Shown: one piece after another, positions 1-6,760 of the stretch
How the letters are laid out: each line of letters opens with the position of its first letter
Numbering within the stretch: the first letter of the stretch is position 1
Assembly: GCA_036518955.1 (NCBI GenBank)
Contig: DATDMG010000153.1
Coordinates: forward strand, 1-11,806
Length of the DNA stretch: 11,806 nucleotides
Source: DATDMG01 sp036518955
GTDB lineage: Bacteria; Actinomycetota; Actinomycetes; Actinomycetales; Kineosporiaceae
Reading direction: 5' to 3'
The notes under the pieces: model-generated
Databases searched by the model: none
What the model was told of the DNA's origin: nothing
The model's input: the letters and a program-made list of their open reading frames with translations, nothing else
Program-made: the position numbers and the translations under genes

Positions 1-30
1 GTCGCAGTCCGGAACCGTGTCGCAGTCCGG
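1..30. repeat. Direct repeat inside the deacetylase N-terminal region
   Basis: The 12-mer GTCGCAGTCCGG occurs at 1-12 and again at 19-30, an 18-bp period in frame with the deacetylase gene. It encodes SQSG twice, separated by TV. More copies may lie upstream of the window. It looks like a short linker repeat between an exported N-terminus and the catalytic domain. Confidence 0.6.
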
Positions 31-703
31 GCAAGCGCGGGTCCGGTTCGGCGTCCCCAAGGGGCTGGTGAAGGTGGCGGTGCCGCGGGGGACGTTGACG
101 CGGCTGCCGGGTGCCGGGAACACGATCGCGTTGACGATCGACGACGGCACGGACGGCGCGGTGCTGGCCGCCTACGCCGCCCTCTGCCAGGTCACCGGGT
201 TGCGGGCGACGTTCTTCTGCAACGGGGTCAACCGCAGCTGGACCGAACACGCCGGCGTGCTGCGGCCGCTGCTGGAGCGCAACCAGATCTTCATCGCCAA
301 CCACACCTGGTCCCACCCGAACCTGCTGCGCCTGACCTCAGCGGAGATCACGGATCAGGTGCGCCGCAACGAGACCTTCCTGACCAACACCTACGGGGTC
401 ACCGGGCGGCCGTTCCTCCGCCCGCCCTTCGGGTACCGCAACGCGCGACTGGACGCGCACCTGGCGGACCTGGGCTATCCGGCGGTCACGATGTGGCTGG
501 GCAGCCTGGGCGATGCCACCGTGGAGACCCCCCAGAAGATCGTGTCGATGGCCGGGCAGTGGTTCCTGCCCCAGCACATCGTCATCGGGCACGCCAACCA
601 TCCACCGGTGATGCAGGTGATGGACCGGCTGGCGGAGATCATCGAGCAGAAGGGACTGCAGCCGGTCCACCTCGGCGACGTCTTCACCACGGCGTCACCG
701 TGA
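2..703 (+). CDS. Polysaccharide deacetylase (NodB/CE4 family), 5' partial
   Basis: This enzyme probably removes acetyl groups from an extracellular or cell-wall amino-sugar polymer. Counting from the GTG at 17, the NodB motifs appear in order: the metal-binding/catalytic IDDG at residues 41-44, the second motif with H96 and H100 in HTWSHP, the RPPFGYR motif at 135-141, W160 and a later Asp in the motif 4 area, and H192 in the final GHANHP motif. All key metal and catalytic positions look intact, so the enzyme is likely active. The frame is open to the left edge and begins inside a repeated SQSG stretch, so the true start, and probably a signal peptide or lipobox, lies outside the window. The GTG at 17 has no visible ribosome site and is probably internal. 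Substrate cannot be decided; peptidoglycan or an exopolysaccharide are the usual targets of this family. Confidence 0.9.
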   Translation, partial: SQSGTVSQSGQARVRFGVPKGLVKVAVPRGTLTRLPGAGNTIALTIDDGTDGAVLAAYAALCQVTGLRATFFCNGVNRSWTEHAGVLRPLLERNQIFIANHTWSHPNLLRLTSAEITDQVRRNETFLTNTYGVTGRPFLRPPFGYRNARLDAHLADLGYPAVTMWLGSLGDATVETPQKIVSMAGQWFLPQHIVIGHANHPPVMQVMDRLAEIIEQKGLQPVHLGDVFTTASP

Positions 704-726
704 CCGCGAGCGGAGGCGTCGCCTTC

Positions 727-756
727 CCGGCCCGGTGCGGCCTGCTGGCCGGCCGG
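727..756 (+). terminator. Possible hairpin after the deacetylase gene
   Basis: About 25-45 nt after the stop codon of the deacetylase gene the sequence can fold: CGGCC at 738-742 pairs with GGCCG at 747-751 across a TGCT loop, and flanking CCGGCC (727-732) offers further pairing with the following GGCCGG. There is no T-tract, which is common for GC-rich actinobacteria. The stem is short and GC-rich sequence makes such palindromes by chance, so this is tentative. The rest of the 704-855 gap shows no gene and no clear promoter. Confidence 0.3.
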
Positions 757-855
757 TGAGCCTGCCACGCGGCGTCAACCGCGCCGCCTTCGTCACCGGC
801 GGCTGCGGACGAGGGCGGATCAGGCGCTGAGCCTCGACACCCCGGCGATACCCGG

Positions 856-2124
856 ATGGGGTCGGATCGTGACATTCGCTCCCCAAAGCTGGCAAACTGG
901 GCGATCGTGCTGCTGGCAAGTGAGAGGGATGCGGTATTCCGCCATGCCCTCAGGTACTTCCCGCGCCTCGTACCACCCGGTGCGACACGCTTCGAAGACC
1001 TGCCCTTGCTGGATCGGGGGCGGGTGGCACCCTGGTACCGCCGCCCGGGTCAGGGGGAACGCGTCATCGCCTCGTCCGGAACCTCTGGGCATCCCAAGCC
1101 CATTCCCTGGAGCCGCCAGGAGGACTCCTGGTACATCGGTGAGAAGCAGGCGCTGTTCGCGGCGTGGTCGGCCGGGTGCAGTCGCGGCCTGGTCTCGCTG
1201 GCGGTGGGGCACAACGCGGGCTCGGCCGCGGAACTCCTGGAACGACTCGGCCTACAGGTGCGCGACCTCGGGCTCTCCAGCAGTGACGTTCAGGCTGACC
1301 AGCTGTGCGCTTTCGCACCCGAGCTCCTCTACGTCTCACCCTCGATCCTCAGTCATCTCGTCGACCTCATGGCCCGCACCGGGCGCCGGCCGCGATCGGT
1401 GCGGCGGGTGATCACCAACGGTGAACTCCTCCTGCCCTCCGTCCGGGCCCGCTTCGAGGATTTCTTCGGGATCGAGCGGGCTGCGCTGATGGACACCTAT
1501 GGATCGACCGAGATCGGCACCATTTCCTTCAGCTGCGGTGCGTGCGGTGCCTACCACCTCCTGAACGGTCTCTACCCGGAGCCTGCTCCCGCCGGCTTCT
1601 CCGACGCCTTCCGGGTAGCCGGCGTGGGCGCCAGTGCTCTCGTGGTGAGCTCGGTGAAGCGGACGACCTTCCCGGTGGTGCGGTTCGTGACGTATGACGT
1701 CGTCCAGGGGTTGCGGCGCGACGTCTGCACCGGGCGGTCGCGCTTCACCTTCGACCGCATCCTCGGCCGTTGCGATGACGTCCTCACCTATGGGGAGTTG
1801 TTCTCGCCGTACCCGCTCGCGGATATTATCGCACGCCGATTGCCGACGGCCCGTTGGTTCGCATTCAATCCCGCGAACGATCTGTCCGTGGTCATCGAGG
1901 GGAGCGAGCCCGAGGGCTTCCTCGACGACCTGCGCGCGCTCTACCCGACGCACGCACGGCTGAATGACCTCGGACTGATCGACCCCCCGGATATCACGTT
2001 CGTCCGTAATTTCGACGAGTTCGTGGCCCGAGCGGGGCTGCCGGCGACACGCGCGGGCAAGGATGTTCGCCACGTCGTGCGTCAGGCACTCGATCCGGCC
2101 TGGATCCCCGAGGCGAGGCCATGA
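856..2124 (+). CDS. ANL-superfamily adenylate-forming enzyme, PaaK/CapK-like
   Basis: This is predicted to activate a carboxylic acid with ATP to an acyl-adenylate, possibly followed by transfer to CoA or another acceptor. The 422-residue length fits the compact phenylacetate-CoA ligase / coenzyme F390 synthetase branch. Visible motifs are the phosphate-binding SSGTSGHPK (73-81), YGSTE (215-219), a Cys pair C227/C230 followed by H234 (PaaK-type proteins carry a Cys/His cluster here), RFVTYD (276-281), GRCDDVL (304-310) and a C-terminal LPATRAGK with the expected catalytic lysine K402. The enzyme therefore looks complete. PaaK-like proteins occur in phenylacetate catabolism but also in capsule clusters (CapK). 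No paa genes are nearby, and the next genes are a Mur ligase and a sugar-phosphate transferase, so an envelope-glycan role is inferred. The start is uncertain: no good ribosome site precedes 856, and GTG at 907 is an alternative. Its substrate cannot be read from sequence. Confidence 0.85.
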   Translation: MGSDRDIRSPKLANWAIVLLASERDAVFRHALRYFPRLVPPGATRFEDLPLLDRGRVAPWYRRPGQGERVIASSGTSGHPKPIPWSRQEDSWYIGEKQALFAAWSAGCSRGLVSLAVGHNAGSAAELLERLGLQVRDLGLSSSDVQADQLCAFAPELLYVSPSILSHLVDLMARTGRRPRSVRRVITNGELLLPSVRARFEDFFGIERAALMDTYGSTEIGTISFSCGACGAYHLLNGLYPEPAPAGFSDAFRVAGVGASALVVSSVKRTTFPVVRFVTYDVVQGLRRDVCTGRSRFTFDRILGRCDDVLTYGELFSPYPLADIIARRLPTARWFAFNPANDLSVVIEGSEPEGFLDDLRALYPTHARLNDLGLIDPPDITFVRNFDEFVARAGLPATRAGKDVRHVVRQALDPAWIPEARP

Positions 2125-3539
2125 CCGGGCGAGGGGGTCCGCTGCGGATCGACCAACTCCCCCCAGGGGAGATCCACGCCGTGGGGGCAGCCGGTCTGGA
2201 GACGGCCTCCATGGTGCGATACCTCGTCGAGGGCGGTCGAGAGGACATCGTCCTGCACGACCTCGCGGACGACGTCGACGCCGCCTTCGCCGCCGCCCAC
2301 CGGTTCCAGCCGGCCGATCACCGCGCGCGTTCGCTCGCGGCCCGGCGTCAGTGCCGCGACCTGCGCACCGGGCGTGACCACCTGGGAGGGATCGAGCGGG
2401 CCGCGGCCGTCCTGCTGCCGGTGTCATGGTTCCTGCACCCGGCGAACGCTGCCCTGGCCTCGATGTCCGACCGCTGGGTGACCTACCCGGACGCCTGCTT
2501 CGACCTCTGGCGCGGGCCGGTCATCGGCGTCACCGGCTCCTTCGGAAAGACGACGACCACCTGTTTCGCCGCCGAGCTCAGCGATGGTGTGCCTGGAGGT
2601 AACGATCGGGAGTCGTTCACCGACCTGGCCGCTCTCGCGGCCGAGCCGGCCGGCAGGGTACTCACCTTCGAAATCTCCAACCGACACCTGCGCAATGGGT
2701 TTCGTCGGACGCTCGATGTCGGCGTGCTGACCGGCATCGCACTCAACCACGAGCCGGACCACGGCTCGTTCGCCGCCTACCGGAAGGCGAAGTACTCGAT
2801 CGCGGCCAGGAGCCACCGCTTCGTGTATCATGCGGGCATTCTCGAACGGTTTCCCGACGCCCAGGCGCCCACTCGGGGCGGGGTTTCCTACGGGCAGGCG
2901 GGAGGTTGGAGTCTCGCCGGTGACCTCCTGTGCGCTCCGGACGGAACGGGTTATCCGGTGCCCGGAGTGACGCGCCTGTCACCCCTGAACCAGGATGACG
3001 CGACCGCCGCAGCGGCTGCTGTCCTCACCTGCGGCGTGCCGGCAGAGGATGTCGAGCGTCGCTCGCTCAATCTCCACGCCGCTGCTCCACGGTATCGCCA
3101 GTCCGAGCGGACGGTAGCCGACCGGGTCGTCGTCAATGACTCCTCGTCGTGCATGCCGGCATCGACGGCCGCGCTTGTCGCCGTCCTCGACGTTCCATTC
3201 GTCCTCATCTGTGGCGGAGACCGCCAGCTGTACAGGGCAGGGGAGTTCGGCGGGCTCGCCAGCGCCGTACGGGGTAATCCGCACGCCGTCCGCGTCTGCA
3301 CGACGGGCCCGATGTCGGTGCACCTCGCCGATGCGCTGCACCGCGTCGGGTTCGACGCGGTGTCCGAGTGTGCAGATCTCGTCCAGGCCGTCCGCCGCGC
3401 CGTTGATGTTCCCGGCGCCGCAATTGTGTTGTCGCCCGGCTGCGGAACCGGAGCACTCTTCGGGGACAAGTACGAACGAGGGGATGCGTTCGACCATGCC
3501 GTGGCCACCATGTTATCCCGCAGGCAAGCGATGTCTTGA
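2121..3539 (+). CDS. MurD-like Mur ligase, non-canonical
   Basis: An ATP-dependent amide/peptide-bond ligase of the Mur family, 472 residues. The N-terminal domain has a Rossmann-like start (IHAVGAAGLETAS, 18-30). The central domain has the P-loop GVTGSFGKTTTT (136-147), FEIS at 183-186 matching ELSS of MurD, and NHEPDHGSFAAYRKAK (209-224), which matches the MurD DHxDxHGS...AK segment including the lysine that is carbamylated in MurD. The C-terminal domain has VND (338-340), ICGGD (363-367) and LSPGCGTGALF (437-447), matching VNDSKAT, GGDGK and SPACASxDxF. The ATP and metal positions are kept, but the lysines of VNDSKAT and GGDGK, the latter contacting D-Glu in MurD, are not. The acceptor or amino acid is thus probably different from that of peptidoglycan synthesis. 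The start is firm: GAGGCGAGG precedes an ATGA overlap with the upstream gene, implying translational coupling. It is not the housekeeping murD, which normally sits in the dcw cluster. Confidence 0.87.
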   Translation: MTGRGGPLRIDQLPPGEIHAVGAAGLETASMVRYLVEGGREDIVLHDLADDVDAAFAAAHRFQPADHRARSLAARRQCRDLRTGRDHLGGIERAAAVLLPVSWFLHPANAALASMSDRWVTYPDACFDLWRGPVIGVTGSFGKTTTTCFAAELSDGVPGGNDRESFTDLAALAAEPAGRVLTFEISNRHLRNGFRRTLDVGVLTGIALNHEPDHGSFAAYRKAKYSIAARSHRFVYHAGILERFPDAQAPTRGGVSYGQAGGWSLAGDLLCAPDGTGYPVPGVTRLSPLNQDDATAAAAAVLTCGVPAEDVERRSLNLHAAAPRYRQSERTVADRVVVNDSSSCMPASTAALVAVLDVPFVLICGGDRQLYRAGEFGGLASAVRGNPHAVRVCTTGPMSVHLADALHRVGFDAVSECADLVQAVRRAVDVPGAAIVLSPGCGTGALFGDKYERGDAFDHAVATMLSRRQAMS

Positions 3540-4080
3540 TCTGGGCGTCGCCCTGATCCTGCTGCCACCGGCCCTTGTGGTTCTGGGTGTCGCCGCCCTG
3601 GCCGCTCTCGTCGTCCAGGGTCGTCCGATCTTCTTCTGCCAGCAGCGGGTCGGGCGCCATGGCGTCCCGTTCCGGCTGGTGAAACTGCGGACCATGGTCA
3701 CCGATTCGTCGGCAGTCACGGACGGGCGTTCCTACCACGAGCGTGACCGGGTGACGTCGTACGGCCGCATGGTGCGCAGACTGCGCGTGGACGAGTGTCC
3801 TCAGCTGTTGCACATCGTCACCGGTCGCATGAGCCTGGTCGGTCCACGGCCTCTTCTGCCCGAACACGTTGCCATGGTGAACGGCGGGGGACGGCGTCAC
3901 GACGTCCGGCCGGGACTGGCCTGTTACGCCCAGCTCGTGCTGGCCCGGACCGGTTACCTCGACAAGCGCGACCAAGTGCGCCTCGACGAGGAGTACGTGC
4001 TGCGGATGAGTCTGCGGACGGACCTGGCCATCCTGGTCCGCACCGTCGCGGTGGCCTGCCACCGTAGGAAGATCCCCTGA
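3496..4080 (+). CDS. Bacterial sugar transferase (monotopic phosphoglycosyl transferase)
   Basis: This is predicted to transfer a sugar-1-phosphate from a nucleotide sugar to a polyprenyl phosphate at the inner membrane, the first membrane step of many glycan pathways. At about 194 residues it is the minimal PglC-like catalytic form, without the extra N-terminal membrane domain of WcaJ/WbaP enzymes. Seen in order: KRCLDL and a re-entrant hydrophobic helix (about 11-41), QQRVGRHGVPF (49-59), VKLRTM (62-67), the catalytic Asp-Glu dyad D99/E100 in RVDECPQL, and RMSLVGPRPLLPEH (111-124). The C-terminal segment reads RPGLACYAQL where relatives usually have PGITGWAQV, and the usual NGR is replaced by LAR. 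The start lies inside the end of the Mur-ligase gene. ATG 3496 has GAGGGG 12 nt upstream; ATG 3484 is the alternative. The overlap and shared strand place it in one operon with the two genes before it. Confidence 0.87.
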   Translation: MPWPPCYPAGKRCLDLGVALILLPPALVVLGVAALAALVVQGRPIFFCQQRVGRHGVPFRLVKLRTMVTDSSAVTDGRSYHERDRVTSYGRMVRRLRVDECPQLLHIVTGRMSLVGPRPLLPEHVAMVNGGGRRHDVRPGLACYAQLVLARTGYLDKRDQVRLDEEYVLRMSLRTDLAILVRTVAVACHRRKIP

Positions 4081-4082
4081 GC

Positions 4083-4115
4083 CCCGTCCGGAAGCGGTCA
4101 CCGCTGCGGGACGGG
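4083..4115. terminator. Strong two-part hairpin between convergent genes
   Basis: CCCGTCC (4083-4089) pairs perfectly with GGACGGG (4109-4115), and inside it AGCGG (4093-4097) pairs perfectly with CCGCT (4101-4105) around a TCA loop, separated by a symmetric 3-nt by 3-nt internal loop. It starts 3 nt after the sugar transferase stop and lies 12 nt from the stop of the opposing phospholipase gene, so it is well placed to end transcription from both sides. There is no T-tract. Confidence 0.6.
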
Positions 4116-4126
4116 AGGGGAGGATC

Positions 4127-5365
4127 TCAGAGCTCCCATCCGGTGGCGAGCGCTTGCGCGGCGGCCAGTCGGCCCAGCTCGATGCCGGAGGCGAAGTACT
4201 CCGGGTCGAAGAGCAGGTAGCTGAGCAGTTCGCGGCGACCGCCGCGCTCGCCGAGGCCGCGGATGATCCGGCCGATCATCCAGTTGTCCAGGTCGGTGAC
4301 CCATCGCAGACCTCTGGTCGAGCGCTCGAACACCTCCGCGGCGATGCGTCCCATCTCACCGGGTGGTGGGGACACCGTCATCAGCTCGATCCTCCGGAAC
4401 GGTCGGCCGGCGTGACCGGTCAGCTGCGGCGATGGATCGCACAGGTTCGCCTGCGACACCAGACGGTTGATGCGACGCAGGGTCAGCAGGTCCTCGGCGG
4501 TCCGGTCCGCCAACGTGGCGAGGAGGACTTGAGCTGCCGCGTCGGCGATGTCGGGAGTCTGGCTGCTCGGGTCGGGCGGCGGTGGTGGTCCGTAGGCCGT
4601 CGCGGTCGCCGACACCACCACGATCTTGGTCGCGCCGAGTCCTACGGCGGGATGAAGCGGCGTGTTGAGCCGCACCCCGCCGTCCAGGTACCAGCCGACC
4701 GCACCCGCCGGCGTGGAGACCCGGACCGGCGGGAAGGCGATCGGGAACGTCGACGACGCCAGCACCTGGTCGACGGTCACGGGGCTGCGTACCACGTCGA
4801 GGGCGTGGGTCTCGTCGCCGACGTAGCTGCTGGGCGTGTGCTCGTCGAGGAACAGCACGCTGCGACCGCTCCCCACGTCGATCGGGCCGGCCGCAGCCGG
4901 TGTGGACGTCGCGACCACGCCCACCGCCTCGAGGACTCCCTCCGCCACGTTGGCCGCCAGCTGGTCCGGTTGGAGCACCTCGTCCGCCCGGCGGCGCAGG
5001 GGCGACGTGTCGAGCAGGCTGGTCGCACCCGGTCCCACCCCGAAGAGCGCACCGGCCGCGAACTGCGCGGCGGCGTGCAGGCCCGAGATCGGCAGCGGGA
5101 GATACACGTCGCTGTCGTCGCCGTGCCAGACGTCCAGGACGGCCTCGATGGCCGCTTGGACGCCGCGGTGAGCTGCTCCACCCCAGAGGGCGGCGTTGAT
5201 GCCGCCGGCGCTCGTCCCCAGCCAGATCGTCGGCGTCAACTGATCCCGTTCGAGGGCGGGAATCAGCTCGGCCAACGCCCCGGCCTGGAATGCGCCCCGG
5301 GCGACCGCGCCCGACAGCACCACGGCGACCCGCTCGCCGCCCTTGTCGAGATTGCCTGTGGCCAT
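4127..5365 (-). CDS. Patatin-like phospholipase / acyl hydrolase
   Basis: A serine lipid acyl hydrolase of the patatin family, about 412 residues from the chosen start. It has the oxyanion-hole loop LSGAVARGAF (17-26), the nucleophile elbow GTSAGG with S52, and the catalytic Asp in the DGG motif (D228), so the Ser-Asp dyad is complete. SSTFPIAFPPV (204-214), just before DGG, also fits the family. No signal peptide is visible, so it is probably cytoplasmic or peripheral to the membrane. The frame is open further upstream to 5488, but the ATG at 5365 has a G-rich site (GGGGGCGGG) about 5 nt before it and leaves the usual short N-terminus before the first beta strand, whereas the extra 41 residues look like untranslated leader. 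It is convergent with the glycan operon and not obviously linked to it. Natural substrate unknown. Confidence 0.9.
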   Translation of the reverse strand: MATGNLDKGGERVAVVLSGAVARGAFQAGALAELIPALERDQLTPTIWLGTSAGGINAALWGGAAHRGVQAAIEAVLDVWHGDDSDVYLPLPISGLHAAAQFAAGALFGVGPGATSLLDTSPLRRRADEVLQPDQLAANVAEGVLEAVGVVATSTPAAAGPIDVGSGRSVLFLDEHTPSSYVGDETHALDVVRSPVTVDQVLASSTFPIAFPPVRVSTPAGAVGWYLDGGVRLNTPLHPAVGLGATKIVVVSATATAYGPPPPPDPSSQTPDIADAAAQVLLATLADRTAEDLLTLRRINRLVSQANLCDPSPQLTGHAGRPFRRIELMTVSPPPGEMGRIAAEVFERSTRGLRWVTDLDNWMIGRIIRGLGERGGRRELLSYLLFDPEYFASGIELGRLAAAQALATGWEL

Positions 5366-5768
5366 TGTTGCCCGCCCCCATTCTTCGCCGGGCGCTCGAT
5401 CCGGCTCCCGGGACGTCACCCCCGTGCTGCCGTCGGGAAGGCCACCGATTCCGGGCGCAACATCCGGCCTCGAGCGTGCCGTGAGCACTCATGATGGATC
5501 GGCGGACGAATATCATGGTGGTTTCAGGGTGATCCGAGCGCGGTGAGTGTTCGGCGAGAATCACCGGGACTACATCATCAAGCGTTCCCAGAGCCTATCG
5601 GCATGAAGTCTACATCGTCGATGTCGGTCGGCTCCCCGGGTTGGCCGACCCACGCGGAGAATACCGGTACGTCGTGCCACGGCCCGTGCTGGGCGGTCTG
5701 GCGGGCACCGCGTAGTCGTCGACGCTGCGATCCGCGCCGGCCACGGCGTCGCTGTGGAATACCTGCCC
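5366..5768. other. About 400-bp gap with no convincing gene
   Basis: This should hold the promoter and leader of the phospholipase gene (read leftward), but I cannot point to clear -35/-10 boxes. Part of it (about 5500-5600) is noticeably richer in A/T than its surroundings. Several short stretches look protein-like in different frames: on the minus strand a tail ending in DVDFMPIGSGNA before a stop at 5578, and on the plus strand RHEVYIVDVGRLPGLADPRG (about 5599-5658) followed after a stop and a frame change by VVVDAAIRAGHGVAVEYL (about 5714-5767). None has a proper start and a full-length frame, so at most these are remnants of decayed genes. Confidence 0.4.
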
Positions 5769-5991
5769 TCACGGACGAGGGCCCGGCGTCGGCCAACGCT
5801 CGGCGATCGCCGTCCAGACGTTCGCGTCGGTCCAGTAGGCGCTGTGCGCTACGGGAAACGGGACGCCGGGACGGACGGCCAGGTCTTCGATCCCGTCGAC
5901 GTCCGCGAAGACGCGTCCGGCGCAGAACGACAGCAGATCGCGAGGGTCGTAGATGTTGAGCCAGGGTGTGAACACCTGGGTGGCCTGCGAC
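5769..5991 (-). pseudogene. C-terminal alpha/beta-hydrolase-like fragment, out of frame
   Basis: In the minus-strand frame ending at the TGA at 5769-5771, the last 67 or so residues read as a convincing protein end: TPWLNIYDPRDLLSF, then VADV-type acidic spacer residues, then PVAHSAYW and a final WTAIAERW. In alpha/beta-hydrolase-like proteins a W-x-N-x-x-D-x-x-D strand followed by a late HS motif carrying the catalytic His is typical. Codon use is strongly G/C-ending in this frame here, while the frame of the upstream gene becomes Ser/Thr/Arg/Pro-rich and implausible. There is no start codon with a ribosome site, so this is best read as the displaced 3' part of the upstream gene or the remnant of a separate hydrolase. 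Confidence 0.45.
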
Positions 5992-6691
5992 GGCGGAGCA
6001 GTTCGTCCAGGCTGTGACCGACGCCACTGCGCCACACGGGGTGCGGCACGGCGGCGGGCGCGCAGATGCCGACCGTGGGCCGGGACCAGAGCGGGCCGGC
6101 CAAGGCGGTCACCTGCTCGTCGGAGAGTGCGAAGTGCAGCGCTGTTCGATCGGGGCGTTCCCGGCGAAGGATGGTGACCAGTGCGACGTCACGTTGCCCT
6201 CGGCGGAGCCTGCGGGCGTCCGCGGCCGCGCTCCCGTCCGGGAGCATCGCGACCAGGGCGGCGGCGTCCTGCCCGGGGGCCGCGGCGGGCAGTTCGCCGG
6301 TGAGGGTGTCGACGTCGATCGCGATCCGGCGATCGACCGCCGTGGTGAACCGGACCTCGATGAGCTGACCGTGCCAGCGACTCTCCGGGACGAAGTCGAT
6401 GTCGACCGCCATGTCCAGGTCACGGGGCAACCGGCTGACCACGGGCAGCGGCACGACCTGCTCGGGCGGGACGGGCAGGGTGCGCTCCCAGTACGGGGCT
6501 GGCAGGGAGCGCACCCTCATGCTCGCCAGGTCCCGCGATGTCGCCGGCGCGGTGAGCGTCCGGTGAATCATGGACGTCGGTTCGGCGGGCAGGTCGAGGA
6601 GCGGGACGTCGTCGCGCGCTTCCGCCTCGCCGAACAGGGAGCAGGCGGGGTTGATCGCGACAGGCGGATGGAGCTGGGCGGCGTCGGTCAC
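5849..6691 (-). CDS. Unidentified protein, probably frameshifted near its 3' end
   Basis: I do not recognise this family. From the GTG at 6691 the first 235 or so residues have strongly G/C-ending codons and normal composition, so this is real coding sequence. Visible are a Pro-rich N-terminal third, a likely beta-rich middle (RDLDMAVDIDFVPESRWHG, then LIEVRFTTAVDRRIAIDVD), and an alpha/beta stretch with FALSDEQVTALAGPLW and HSLDELL. There is no signal peptide or membrane segment. After about position 5990 the frame turns into low-quality Ser/Thr/Arg/Pro-rich sequence up to the stop at 5849, while another frame takes over protein-like character to 5769. A one-base slip around 5985-6000 would join them into a protein ending at 5769. 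The GTG start has no visible ribosome site; the frame is open back to the DUF1304 stop, 69 bp upstream on the same strand, so the two genes may be co-transcribed. Confidence 0.55.
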   Translation of the reverse strand: MTDAAQLHPPVAINPACSLFGEAEARDDVPLLDLPAEPTSMIHRTLTAPATSRDLASMRVRSLPAPYWERTLPVPPEQVVPLPVVSRLPRDLDMAVDIDFVPESRWHGQLIEVRFTTAVDRRIAIDVDTLTGELPAAAPGQDAAALVAMLPDGSAAADARRLRRGQRDVALVTILRRERPDRTALHFALSDEQVTALAGPLWSRPTVGICAPAAVPHPVWRSGVGHSLDELLRRRRPPRCSHPGSTSTTLAICCRSAPDASSRTSTGSKTWPSVPASRFP

Positions 6692-6760
6692 CGCCGCGCG
6701 GGCGGCGAACGCGTGCGGTTGCTGGCTCCGAGGAACTTGCGCGGCGGCGTCCAGGAGGGG

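Noticed and set aside
856..2124. Phenylacetate catabolism enzyme (paaK)
   Set aside because: No other paa gene is nearby, and the operon partners are Mur-type and sugar-phosphate enzymes, so only the family, not the substrate, can be assigned.
1336..2427. 363-codon open frame on the minus strand
   Set aside because: It is antisense to the ANL and Mur-ligase genes, which have clear motifs in their own frames.
4154..5494. 446-codon open frame on the plus strand
   Set aside because: It lies opposite the patatin gene. Its product is His/Arg/Gly-rich with no domain, while the minus strand has all catalytic motifs.
5989..6024. GHSLD in the unknown protein read as an alpha/beta-hydrolase nucleophile elbow
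   Set aside because: It is not preceded by a hydrophobic strand, lacks the following Gly, and is only about 15 residues from the hydrolase-like tail, far too close for an intact fold.
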